Shown piece after piece: positions 31,601 to 41,075 of a DNA stretch of 64,000 nt. The stretch is from Drosophila persimilis (Eukaryota > Arthropoda > Insecta > Diptera > Drosophilidae): positions 1 to 64,000 of the forward strand of contig NW_020825604.1 of assembly GCF_003286085.1 (NCBI RefSeq). The letters run 5' to 3'. A program made the position numbers and the translations under genes. The first letter of the stretch is position 1. Every line of letters starts with the position of its first letter. A model generated the notes under the pieces. It was given only the letters and a program-made list of their open reading frames with translations. It was not told the origin of the DNA and did not search any database.

Positions 31601-31941
31601 AGTAACTTGACTTCGGCATAAGGCCTCTTATCTCCCTCCTTTTTCCTTATCTCATTAATACATTTGAGAGATTTAAAATGGGCCTTGATCCTACGTGCAT
31701 TTCTAGTTAGTCTCCTTGACTTAACAATTTCCACTGGAGGTGCTAACTTCTTACCCTCTATCAAATTCATATGCCATCCCACTATCGGTGGTTCCGCCTC
31801 CCCAAAATCCCGAGAAGGCTCTCCTTGCGTTTCGCCACTTGCTACATCTAGTCCTGTTTCGCCGACCCCCTCTGCGGAACACTGGTCAGCCGACGAGACT
31901 CTGCCGTGTTCTCCTTGGTGTTTTTTTGACATTTTTTGCAA
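28621..31941 (-). CDS. pol: Pol: protease, RT, RNase H, integrase (1,106 codons, intact)
   Basis: Domains in order (residues approximate from 31941): aspartic protease LLDTGAGMSC (D123); RT with VMPFGLCNA and YLDDLL at about 413; RNase H with HCDASNTGVGG at about 562; integrase HHCC zinc finger (HDDPLASH ... CSEC, about 765-802) and D-D-E core (IDFLGPYP about 834, VSDNGSQF about 895, ASERVNRS about 929). The frame is -1 relative to gag and overlaps its end by 94 bp. The ATG at 31941 is probably not used, since the A AAA AAC heptamer at 31920-31926 lies in the overlap and would give Gag-Pol. No stops or frameshifts are seen. The order RT, RNase H, integrase is Ty3-type. It is clearly related to pol at 60017-63328 but a different family. 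Confidence 0.93.
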   Translation of the reverse strand: MQKMSKKHQGEHGRVSSADQCSAEGVGETGLDVASGETQGEPSRDFGEAEPPIVGWHMNLIEGKKLAPPVEIVKSRRLTRNARRIKAHFKSLKCINEIRKKEGDKRPYAEVKLLDRTVVGLLDTGAGMSCVGGQLAKEVVCSKKPFKLVSSNAFTADGKKHQIVGKLTTKIEYRGESKNIELFIIPNLSQDLYLGIDFWSLFELLPSEWKISEICESSDVHTLTSAQEAALNQVISLFPSFAVSGLGRTDMLCHTIDVGNAKPVKQRHFSVSPAVEKLLYGEVDRMLRLGVIEESGSAWSSPVVLVQKPGKARLCLDSRKVNAVTEKDAYPLPQIDGILSRLPKAEYVTSLDLKDAFWQIPLEVASRDKTAFTIPGRPLYQYKVMPFGLCNASQTMSRLMDKVIPAALRNQVFVYLDDLLVISDTFPSHLEVLRSVAEHIRHAGLTINIEKSRFCRRSVKYLGHVIGEGGIKTDPEKISAITKFPLPRTLRALRSFLGMAGWYRKFIHDFASLSAPLTDLLKQKKKFVMSQDGIEAFEKLKETLCKAPVLRSPDFGKPFYIHCDASNTGVGGVLVQKTEEGDEMPIAFVSKKLNKAQRNYTVTELECLAALVCIKKFRAYVEGHQFTVITDHASLKWLMSQNDLHSRLARWALKLQGFRFSIEHRKGTQNIVPDALSRVHQDEIAAIDKSNGLLVDLDSPHFRAVEYLELVERVKSNQERLPDVKVVDNLVYRRAEHANGDLLHDSFAWKLWVPKELIGEILKQSHDDPLASHGGIHKTLERVRRYYFWPGLVNDVKAYVNNCSECKTTKAPNFTLRPPMGKPAESQRFFQRLYIDFLGPYPRSRSGHVAIFIVLDHYSKFVFLKAVKKLTADVIIKYLREDLFHTFGVPETIVSDNGSQFRAEKFQSLLKSHRISHTLTAVHAPQANASERVNRSVIAAIRAYVRPDQKDWDENLSSICCALRSSIHSGVGATPYYMVFGQQMITSGGTYSLLRSLEMLEDRAAAFTKEDSLELVRKKAREVMDKQNARNEKQYNLRSREIVYQVGQEVYRRNFKQSNFQAGYNAKLGHAFVKARVRRKLGNSLYELEDLQGRIIGKYHGKDIRQ

Positions 31942-33317
31942 GATGGCTTATACGTGTTTGGCGCTCCGCAGCCAAAGCAGAATATTTTCCGTTTAGCTAC
32001 GCAGTCGTGGTAACGGTGCCCTTCTTTTCGACAATTCCAACACACCAAGGATAAAGCTGCTATCTCCTCCCCAAACTCCGATTCCGAGAATTCTTCCGCA
32101 TCCTCTCCCAAGGCTTCGTCCACTAGCTCCGAGATTTGCTTTCGAAATGGAGCAGGTTTTTGATAGCCATGAGTCCGACGCACCTCTTCCATAAAACATT
32201 CTCGCCTCCGACATATATCCCGTAGTGCTTCTATTGAGTCTATTTTTTGATTCAGGATTTCATGTTGTATTTCCGGCCGCAAGTTTCGGCGAACGATCTC
32301 GACCAAAGTTTTATGAGAAAGAGGCTGCTCTAACCTGTCAGTGAGCTTTTGGATTGCGTCAAAAAATACCTCGAAAGTCTCTTTTTCTCTTTGTTTCCTA
32401 TCGCGAATCATCTGTCTAATGTCTACGTCCGTCCGGGAATCTCTGAACTGCTTCCTCAACGCTTCACACAGATCCATCCACCGCACTGAGCCAGCTGTCT
32501 TGTGATACCTCCAATAAAAATCAGATGCTTTCCCTTCAAACAGAGTGTTTACATTGCTGCACAACAGCATAAAGTTCCCTTCCAACGTTTGATGGGTAAG
32601 GGCCTCTACTCGGTATATAAATGAATCCACGCTTATGGAGTCTGAGGCTCCCGAAAAGCGAAGCTTCCAATTATTCATTATATGACCCACCTTGTCAGGT
32701 CTCTGAGCTAAATCAGATGCTGTTGATCTAGAGAGCGAAGTCCGGAGTGGAGGGGTGTAAACTGCGCCCTGGTTCCCCTCGGGATTTTCTAGCAATTGGT
32801 CCAAAGAAGCGTTCATATTCAGGCTCCCTATTGACGGCTGCGGAATTTGCGCATTAGAAGCTAAACGAGCTTCTACAGTGGTACTTATCATTTGAGACAT
32901 CTTCTCCGTCAGGTGGATAAGTAATTCATTCTGCATACCCCTAATAGCCGCCGTGATCTCCCTAGACACTTGATTTGAATTAGCCGCTTGATTTGAGGTA
33001 GACGCTTGACTTGAAGTAGACGCTTGACCCTCCGACCCCGCTTGCGATTGCTTACTGCCTCCCGCGAGAACTGACTTTGTCTGCTGTCTAGTCTTGCCAG
33101 GCACCAGAGGAGGCTGACCAGCCGTTGGGGCACTACAAACCGCATTGCAAACTGGACAGGTTGTTTGGGTCTTAAGGTATGTTCGCATGCATGTTTTATG
33201 GAATTCATGCTGACAAGGAGTTCTATAAACATCTTCGGGGGCCATTGTGACTTTGCACAGCCTGCAACAGAATGCTGAGGCGCTTGCCCCTTCATCATCA
33301 GACCGATCCAAGCCCAT
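31848..33317 (-). CDS. gag: Gag with N-terminal RING-H2 finger and zinc knuckle (489 aa)
   Basis: ATG at 33317. Residues 18-57 form a complete RING-H2 pattern: C18, C21, C35, H37, H40, C43, C54, C57 (CX2CX13CXHX2HX2CX10CX2C). RING-H2 domains commonly act as ubiquitin E3 ligases by recruiting E2; for this Gag that is inference. A Ser/Gln/Asn-rich linker follows (about 85-120). The capsid-like part (about 220-400) contains ALTHQTLEGNF and FYWRYHKTAGSVRW. At the end are a CCHC knuckle (CWNCRKEGHRYHDC) and a second CX2CX9CX2C cluster. The second LTR element keeps the capsid and zinc parts; its N-terminus is outside the window, so RING conservation cannot be checked. The gag stop follows the slip site by 72 nt. 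Confidence 0.9.
   Translation of the reverse strand: MGLDRSDDEGASASAFCCRLCKVTMAPEDVYRTPCQHEFHKTCMRTYLKTQTTCPVCNAVCSAPTAGQPPLVPGKTRQQTKSVLAGGSKQSQAGSEGQASTSSQASTSNQAANSNQVSREITAAIRGMQNELLIHLTEKMSQMISTTVEARLASNAQIPQPSIGSLNMNASLDQLLENPEGNQGAVYTPPLRTSLSRSTASDLAQRPDKVGHIMNNWKLRFSGASDSISVDSFIYRVEALTHQTLEGNFMLLCSNVNTLFEGKASDFYWRYHKTAGSVRWMDLCEALRKQFRDSRTDVDIRQMIRDRKQREKETFEVFFDAIQKLTDRLEQPLSHKTLVEIVRRNLRPEIQHEILNQKIDSIEALRDICRRRECFMEEVRRTHGYQKPAPFRKQISELVDEALGEDAEEFSESEFGEEIAALSLVCWNCRKEGHRYHDCVAKRKIFCFGCGAPNTYKPSCKKCQKNTKENTAESRRLTSVPQRGSAKQD
31920..31926 (-). promoter_or_regulatory. -1 frameshift slip site A AAA AAC
   Basis: In the gag frame the codons read CAA AAA AAC, giving the classical X XXY YYZ heptamer just where the pol frame (-1) is open. 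The second LTR element has the same heptamer at 63310-63316. The downstream structure was not computed. Confidence 0.7.
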
Positions 33318-34181
33318 CTTTCTTCTTATAGGTATTTACTAAAAAAAACTATCTGCTTAACTCGTAAAGGTTATGTATGTTTTCTTATATATATGTAATA
33401 AGGAAATTTAAAAGTGAAATGAAATTTGAATATTAATTAAACAAAAAAACTTTCAACTCAACAGTTTCAAATAAAAAAATAATACAAAAAAAATTCTAAT
33501 GGTTTGATCTCCCAGCTAGCCTGGCTCCCTGCAGAGCCTCTCTTAATTGTCCGAATTATTTCACCAAGTACAGCTAAAGAGGAAAATACTTTCTGGCAAG
33601 TTAGAACACCTAGGCCGTGGGCAGTGGTAATTCTAAATTCTGCGCACCTGCGTCCAACAGCGCTTATAGAAGCAGTGATCCAAACTGCCAAACAAAGATA
33701 AGACAAAGCAATCTGAGGCAATTAATGAAATGATCCGTGGTCAGGAGTGCACTTAAGCTAAATGCATCACCAGTGATTCCAAGACGGTTCAGTTTCCCTT
33801 GGTCCCTCAGGCATAAAGTTGAGTAGCACTTACAGCTCAGACTGAGATGACATGGACAACAGATAGCTTCTTAAAGCTATTCTAGTAGTATTCCTATTAA
33901 TCACGACAATCAGGCTATTTGTACAGAAATAAGTCAAACTCACTCAGAACCCTTAGAATCGTGGCCCGGAAACATACCCTGGGGCTTAGTTTTCTATCGG
34001 TGTCCCAAAGATCCGTAAGAGAACTGAATGAAAGCGGAAATGATTTGGGTTTCTTTGTCTTCAATAAAGACATCGAACAGTCGATGGAAGGAAAATTTAA
34101 AAAGTGAAGGTTTGTTTTAGGTCATTGTTCGTGAACCACACCCCTAAGTACAAATTGTAATAATTCCCACCTAACAGTGAG
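33318..34181 (-). other. Leader between PBS and gag of the first LTR element
   Basis: 864 nt, A+T-rich, without a convincing ORF. Short frames on both strands (62-84 codons) show no family features. It probably holds packaging signals (inference). Confidence 0.5.
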
Positions 34182-34199
34182 GCCCCACGTTGGGCGCCA
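34182..34199 (-). other. Primer-binding site, tRNA-Lys type
   Basis: TGGCGCCCAACGTGGGGC on the minus strand, an 18-nt complement of the tRNA-Lys(1,2) 3' end (known from retroviruses using that primer). It lies 14 nt from the LTR edge, a wider gap than usual. Confidence 0.85.
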
Positions 34200-34213
34200 A
34201 AAATAATAATAAA

Positions 34214-36244
34214 TGTAACGTGCAACCACGATGTAGGCGAGATGGTCCTCTCAGCTTGAAGCGGCACGCTGTCAATTTTCCGGCTACTGGCTCGTCGGCC
34301 ACGAGTGTGGTGTTCTTGTTTATTTGCTCCTAAGCTGAGGCCTACCCTATTATTATTTTACATTTAATGCGTGTCAATAAGCCATATGAAACCGGACGGA
34401 AAGCACAACACCTAAAACGAAAGACAATAACTGCACTGGTGAACGGACAACGAAAAGAATTCCTCAGCTGTTCATGAGGAGTGATGTTCGCCCACCCTAC
34501 CTTGGTCTTGCTGTGCCCGATACCACATAATTTGTTACAAGACCCCTTATATTATGCGAGACCTACAGGGGCTTGCTGCAGGAGATCAAACACTATTGCT
34601 TCTACTCAGACATTATAAACGTTTATTTATTTCTTATGACTAAAATTAGTGATCCCCAGTAATTTAATGTACTCATTAGCTTCTCCCTTCCCCGAGTATT
34701 GGCTACGACTTAATTTTAAATAATTTGAGTAAAGTACTGTAAATAAATAAGAAGCTTAGGCTAGATATGAGAGAGAACAGATGATTTGAATAGGAGTGAA
34801 AAGAAAAGAAATGTAAGAAAATTTTATGTGAGCATTTGCTGGGCATAGCGATCCACCAAAAGAGAAGGTGTAATGTACGAGAGGCGTAGGGAAAAGAATC
34901 AAGAGGTGAACTTTCTGATGCCCTCTCTTTTCAACCCACTAATTGGGTGCGCTCCCGTGGCGAACTTTCATATTTTTATATATTTTTCGAACTTTCATAT
35001 ACATATTTTATTTATTCAATTAAACGACTTACAGGAACCTCCATCGACGAAGCGCTTCCGATTTGGGCCCCTGAAAAGTTTAAAAAAAAAAGGAAGAACA
35101 CACACAATTCGCACACACAAAAAAATGAGATGACGACCGAGTGGCTCAGGCAGATCGAGTTAATTTTAACGGTGATTGTCTGTCTCTTTTCTTCCCGTCC
35201 CTCACGCCGCCTTACATTCCTCTGCGCTCAGTCTTGCATTCCTATGTGCAGATTAGCGGCGCTTATCGGGCACCGGTATGTGGGGGCTCGCCCGCAGCGC
35301 AAAGTTAGGTGGAGAGAGATAGATAGGGATAGCGAGCTAAAGAAGCCTAAATGAGAGGGAGAATAAAATAACTCGGGTGTTGATGCTTAGAGCATCTGAC
35401 TACGATCCGTTATTTGTTTCTTATATTTGATTCCTTTTTTTTTGTTATTGTTATTTTGAACTGGGCGAGAAATTGTGAGAAATTTGCTAGTTCGATCTGC
35501 CACTATTTGCCGCCACTGCAGAACACTTTTTTTCTTTGCCTCCTCCCCTGCGCACGGGGTATGGACGCATACGCGGAGCGATGAACAAGCCGACGCGGCT
35601 GCCGTCTGCCGGGCACTAGTTGGCCTCTCCTCTCTGGCTCGCCGAACTGCTCCAAGGCGACGACCCAAAGCTCCGGCGAATTTCTACGAATTTCAGCTGG
35701 TAGTCGTGGAAGACGAGCCTCCTCCAATTTAAAACCTATGGAAATTTGCACCCACAAATACACTTTACAATATACACTTTCTCTAGTCTGTCTTTTTCTC
35801 CTCAACTTACCCAAACGGGTGACCCGTCGAAAGGGTGTATCGAAGAGGTTTCACTAATCACCGCCTCACTGCCTGGGCTACTTTTCACTAGTTACTGTAT
35901 TTAGATGGTTTTTCTCTTTTTTCTTTCTTTGAATATTCAAATACGGCTGCCACTATAGAGGACACTTGGTGAACAAAATCCAATGCTGTCGACCAGGCTT
36001 GGAATCCCGCAATGGCGTCCAATGCCATCTATTTATAGCCTTTTATCTTGTCCGACTTCGACTTCGAACTCGCTCTCCTTTCGACGAGGAAGTCTGACCT
36101 GGCTCTGACCCACTCTTTGATCCCAGGCCCTCTTTGCCGACTGTTAAAGAGAGTTTGTCTTGCCTCTCGTTAGACGGTGCCTAATTTTCGGCGGACCCCA
36201 AAAACCCTAGGCCTCCTCACAGCAGCTACAAGCCTCACCGTACA
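34214..36244 (-). repeat. 5' LTR of the first LTR element
   Basis: 2,031 bp, nearly identical to 26523-28555. Promoter and polyadenylation sites were not resolved. Followed by CCGT (36245-36248), the second copy of the target duplication. Confidence 0.92.
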
Positions 36245-36248
36245 CCGT

Positions 36249-37307
36249 GGCCAATACGATGTGTTGAAGCTGCGACGCCTGGGTGGGAGGCCCGTCACGG
36301 TTGAGAGACTTGGAGTCTCCCGTGACCCTGCCCAGTGCCATCGATGTCAGGTGTTTGGCCACACCCGCGCATATTGTAGACGAGCTGCTGTCTGCATGAA
36401 ATGCGCGGGCGGGCACCTGACGACGGAGTGCAGCAAGCCAAGGGCCGTCAATCCCAAATGCGCCAACTGCCAGGGCGCCCACATCAGCGCCTACAAGGGC
36501 TGCAGCGCCTACAAGGCAGCCAGGCAGCGGCTCCTGGCCCACAGGGTCGCCAGGGAGGAGGAGCATCGACGGCAGCAGCAGCAGCCTCAGCCACTACGGC
36601 AGCAGCCACAGCCAATTCAGCAGCCAATACAGCAGCAACAGCCAGCACATCGTCTCCAGCAGCCACCACAACGTCACCAGCAGCCACTACAGCGACAGTT
36701 GCAGCAGCAGCAGCCACCCACACAGCCACTCCACACACAGCCGCAGCAGCAACGTCAACGCGGTCTGGGTCGGCAGCATCGGCAGCAGCTACAGCATCGC
36801 GACCAACATCCCCAGCCACTGGCCGAGGGGCGCCAATACCGGAGGGTCCAGCCGATGCAGCCGATCCCAAATCGTGCTCCGACGCCACGCCAATCCCAGA
36901 TACAGCAGCGGCCAGCAGCTCAGTGCGATGGGAGCTGTGCCCATCAACTGAAAAGAGATGCCAGAAGAATTAGAGATCTGGAAGAAAAACTGGAAGCAAT
37001 TTTGACGAAATTGACAAACCTGCTGCAGGCAAGGGACGAGAGCACGGGAGGAGTGCCGCCACTACAGACGACAACAGCAGCAGCAGCATCCACACAGCCA
37101 TCACCAAGACCAGCACCAAATACGCACCATGACGCCGCAGCCATATCGGACTCTGAATCCGATATGGACTGCGAAGCAATTGACGACGATGATGACGACC
37201 AATGGACCGACCACGATCCATTCGACGCGCTGGATGGCCTGGGCGAAATATGGAGGGCACAAATCGCCAGCGCACGCGAAAGCATGCGATCGGGCGGTGC
37301 CTGCTGA
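36249..37307 (+). pseudogene. gag: gag of copy D, 3' part (zinc knuckles to end)
   Basis: Continues the frame cut at 26522, from GQYDVLKLRRLGG through the three zinc knuckles to the acidic tail. The sequence switches subtype: up to about 36,760 it matches copy B (EEEHRRQQQQ, IQQPIQQQQ); from QYRRVQPMQ onward it matches copy C (SQIQQRPAAQ, IRDLEEKLEAIL, tail GGAC). This looks like recombination or gene conversion between subtypes. Confidence 0.85.
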
Positions 37308-38664
37308 TGTGCCCAATCGTCGATCCAGAGGCCGGCCACTGCAACGAAGAAAAAGACGTCAATACGGACAACAACGAAAAACGGCCAAAACAAATTAAAT
37401 CTACACTTACCTGCCAATCACCAGACTGAGCTGACCATCAAGAAGCTGCCTCGCCATCAACAATGACAATCTTCTGCCAATTGGGCGGAAAAAGAGGCCT
37501 CTTCTGATGACGCTGCCGCCTGACCATGGCCGTGACGTCACGCCACTCTCAACAAACAGCTGCCATTCCAACGACGACGCAGAGGCTGGCGCCTGTTGCC
37601 GCTCCACTGGGTCGCACCCGTCTCTCATGCCAATTATGTGAGGGCGGGATGGCCCGGTGTTGAGCCGCCGGACGTCAGCAAATCCTGCAAAAGAAGAAGG
37701 AGAATCAGGAAAAAAGGCTGCCAATTAAAACACAAATACTCGCCTGCAAACGTCTTCACGCCAACACCAACCAGACAAGGGTCGCCAGCAACAACATCCA
37801 AACGCCGACAAGTACCTGCAAATAAACATAAATTTAAAAATCAAACGCCAAAAACAAAACACCACATCTGGATGGCCGGACCAGCAGCCATTCAAAAGGC
37901 CATTACAAACCGATGACGAACGTGGCCGAGGAGGCCAGGCCAATCCACCTGACAGCGCATCCTGGTGGCCGGACCAGCAGCCACTCGGATGCGGCCAACA
38001 ATTGGAATCGACAACGCATCCTGGTGGCCGGACCAGCAGCCACTTGGATGCGGCCAATAACATGATTCGTTGGCATCACATATCGATGCCAATCGCCAAC
38101 ACACTGGACAATGCATCTCGGGTGGCCGGACCAGTGCCACTCGACTGGATGCGCCATCTCCACCTGACAGATGCAACGTGGGCGGCCGGACTAGAGCCGC
38201 TCGCCATCTCCAACTTATGCCCACGATGCACGCCAACACCAGCCAGCCAATAAACAACACACAGGGGGACAACAGAGCCGGCCGGTATACAGCGTAATGT
38301 TCGCATTGCGTTTGTTATACCCGCCGGTGCTCCGTTGTTGTTTGTCCTCCTGTTAGAAATAAAATAAATTGTAATTATTATATGTGTGTAAATGTATGTC
38401 AATTATCGTTTATTTACCTTGTCTGCATCAATGTTTTTGTTGTAGATGTCAATCCTGTTGTTTCTGTAGTTTTTGCATGTCCGTAGTTTGTCCATAGTTT
38501 TAGTTACTTGCCTGTGATATTAGAAATAAGTTTTTGTAAATTAGTGTAGTTTTCTGTAGTTAATTGTATATTATTAGTAGTTTTCTGATTAGTTTTATTA
38601 CCTTTTTCCTCTTCTTCCCCATCTATCTGCCATTCCCATATTCCCCTTGACATGTGGTATCACC
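37308..38664 (+). other. 3' UTR of copy D (mosaic)
   Basis: Antisense intron at 37339-37410 (72 nt). The first part is like copy C; beyond about 37,490 it resembles B, then F/G, with other spacers between the GGCCGGACCAG repeats and a different distal part (38,300-38,640). No sense ORF. Confidence 0.6.
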
Positions 38665-39862
38665 AAAAATACCACGCAAATACTAGACAAAAAATGACCG
38701 ATAACACACAAAAAGCCAATTCAAATTCAAAATGCATTTCTCAATGCCCAGTGTGTTATCGGTCGCCAACTTCGGCAATTTATGCCCAGCCAATCCCACA
38801 ACCACCCCCCCCCACCCACTTCAAATGCCACTAAATGCCAAATGAGGCTGAGCAGGATTACAATTTACACTGCCAACCTTCGCCACTCTGCCACACGCCC
38901 CAACAAAGCCATTACAACCGCCCACAAGATGCTATGCGGTCGTCTCTTCGGAGCTACACGCGCCCGGATCGTAAGAGCCGGAAGTATAAAGTATCCGGGC
39001 GGTTATACGGGAGCAGGCATTTTTCCCCTTCCCATCCCATCCCATCCTTGACAACAGAGCAGCCAATTCACACAGCACAAAGAAAACATAAGACATGAGC
39101 CATTTGCCAACAACAAACACACAGCCACTAATGCAAACAGCCATTGCAAAATTTCATTGCCTACTTGTCGGTGCTGCTGCCCTCAGACCATTTTCATCTC
39201 ACTCAATATTGGGGTGTGTGAAAGTGGAACCGGGGGTGAGAGCACCGGTAAATGACGACCGGCGATCGGGTCTCTCGAGTGTGGAGAGCATGGGAGTTGG
39301 CGGACATATGAGTGTTCCACCATGAACCTCGTCCAGGCCACTCTCATCTCATCCGCCCGCTCGAGAGGTCGCGATCGTCGGCCGTATAATAATTGAATTA
39401 TTTGCCGCCTCCATTAAAATAGAGACTCTCATCTCGTCCGCCCGCTCGAGAGGTCGCGATCGTCGGACGTGTTATCACCGTTTTTCGTGTCGTTTTTGCC
39501 GTGTCGCCATCTCATCTCCGTTTTCTTTCTGTGTTGCGCCCTGTTTTCTTTTTGTGCTGTCTGTCGTGTGCCGTGCCGTGCTGTACCGTGCCCCCGCTGA
39601 TATGACAAAAAGTCCCTTCCCCCCCCACCACTACCGCCAATACTACCGACAAACTTTCTTCTCCCCAATAAATAAATATTTTAAACGCCAATAAAAACAC
39701 AAACCTAACTAGAGATACACAAACTAACTAGAGTAAACTGTGTAAAGAGACAGAAAGTGCCAATAAATACATTAAACACAAACACACACATAAGAGACTT
39801 TTCAATAAAATAAAGAGCAACAAACAGACAGCAAATCGCCAACACACAAACCAACAACAACT

Positions 39863-40381
39863 ATGACGAGAGGAATGGCCAGACGAGGGTCAAATAGACG
39901 CCACAGCGACGGCGGCAGAGCGGCCCGCAGAGACGCTCTAGCAGCAGCAGCAGCAGCCAACAACACCAACACAAACACCGCCAATAGCAGCAGCAGAGCC
40001 CTCGGCGCAGGCGCCAACACCAACACAAACTCCCCAGCCAATGCAGAGCGCCGACGACACAGCATTCCATCGTGTGAGTACCCAGCCATTGCCATCGCCG
40101 ACATATCCACGGCCACAGCCACTCCCCCCTCGAGCCCCACCAAAACAGCCAGTCCAATACAGGCCATGCCCCTCCACTCCCGGCTGCATAGCGGCGAGCA
40201 ATTCTGCTTCCGCCAGTGCCAGGAGGAGGTGGCACAAAGATGGGAGGCGGCAGCGACGGCCGCCTCAGCAGCAACAGCAGCGTCAATACCAACAAAAATA
40301 CAAACCGCTAATCCCGCAACCCCGCCAAAACCCAAAAACCCGCCAAACCGAAAGGGAAAGGCCGATAGGACGCCGCTCTCG
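39863..40381 (+). pseudogene. gag: gag of copy E, N-terminal fragment with an extra in-frame segment
   Basis: Basic N-terminus as in other copies. Between KTASPIQ and AASIPTK there are about 34 extra residues (about 40,162-40,265, with CFRQCQEEVAQRW) not found in any other copy here; the origin is unknown. The frame runs past PLSS into inverted sequence and stops at 40399. It lacks all zinc knuckles. Confidence 0.8.
40376..40381. other. Inversion junction with 6-bp microhomology
   Basis: CTCTCG is shared by gag of copy E (CGCCGCTCTCGCTGCC) and by the inverted leader (GACCTCTCGAGCGGG). Left of it units point right; right of it they point left. Confidence 0.8.
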
Positions 40382-41075
40382 AGCGGGCGGACGAGATGAG
40401 AGTGGCCTGGACGAGGTTCATGGTGGAACACTCATATGTCCGCCAACTCCCATGCTCTCCACACTCGAGAGACCCGATCGCCGGTCGTCATTTACCGGTG
40501 CTCTCACCCCCGGTTCCACTTTCACACACCCCAATATTGAGTGAGATGAAAATGGTCCGAGGGCAGCAGCACCGACAAGTAGGCAATGAAATTTTGCAAT
40601 GGCTGTTTGCATTAGTGGCTGTGTGTTTGTTGTTGGCAAATGGCTCATGTCTTATGTTTTCTTTGTGCTGTGTGAATTGGCTGCTCTGTTGTCAAGGATG
40701 GGATGGGATGGGAAGGGGAAAAATGCCTGCTCCCGTATAACCGCCCGGATACTTTATACTTCCGGCTCTTACGATCCGGGCGCGTGTAGCTCCGAAGAGA
40801 CGACCGCATAGCATCTTGTGGGCGGTTGAAATGGCTTTGTTGGGGCGTATGGCAGAGTGGCGAATGTTGGCAGTGTAAATTGTAATCCTGCTCAGCCTCA
40901 TTTGGCATTTAGTGGCATTTGAAGTGGGTGGGGGGGGTGGTTGTGGGATTGGCTGGGCATAAATTGCCGAAGTTGGCGAGCGATAACACACTGGGCATTG
41001 AGAAATGCACTTTAAATTTGAATTGGCTTTTTGTGTGTTATCGGTCATTTTTTGTCTAGTATTTGCGTGGTATTT
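40382..41075 (-). mobile_element. Inverted leader fragment between copy F and the junction
   Basis: Reverse complement of the leader of copy E (38,665-39,367), nearly identical, including the TATA-like box (40752-40758, minus). No gag follows on its downstream side, because the junction cuts it off. Confidence 0.8.

Larger units (their letters stand above)
26523..36244 (-). mobile_element. Complete Ty3-type LTR retrotransposon (Osvaldo/Ulysses lineage)
   Basis: 9,722 bp with LTRs of 2,033 and 2,031 bp, TGTA...TACA ends, tRNA-Lys-type PBS, gag (489 aa), pol (1,106 codons) in the -1 frame, PPT and a 4-bp target duplication. There is no env-like frame: only 65 bp separate the pol stop from the 3' LTR. 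Very long LTRs, a Lys PBS and this size recall Ulysses of D. virilis; the family name is from memory and unverified. By eye the LTRs differ by two substitutions (27,688/35,379 area; 28,206/35,886 area) and two T-run length changes, so the insertion is recent. All parts look intact. Confidence 0.9.
23836..38664 (+). mobile_element. HeT-A/TART-type unit, copy D, split by an LTR element
   Basis: Leader 23836-25142, gag 25143-26522 and 36249-37307, 3' UTR 37308-38664. Without the inserted 9.7 kb it is about 5.1 kb. Its leader and gag N-terminus match copy G (same INTNTNAPAN and MADLSTATA variants, same 85-bp repeat number), so D and G are paralogues from the inverted duplication. The 3' half is mosaic: late gag and the first 150 bp of UTR are like copy C, and the distal UTR is like F and G. 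Confidence 0.75.
38665..40381 (+). mobile_element. HeT-A/TART-type unit, copy E, cut at an inversion junction
   Basis: Leader (TATA at 38985-38991, one 85-bp repeat plus partial at about 39,350-39,470) and the first 173 codons of gag, then an abrupt switch to inverted leader sequence at 40376-40381. Confidence 0.75.
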
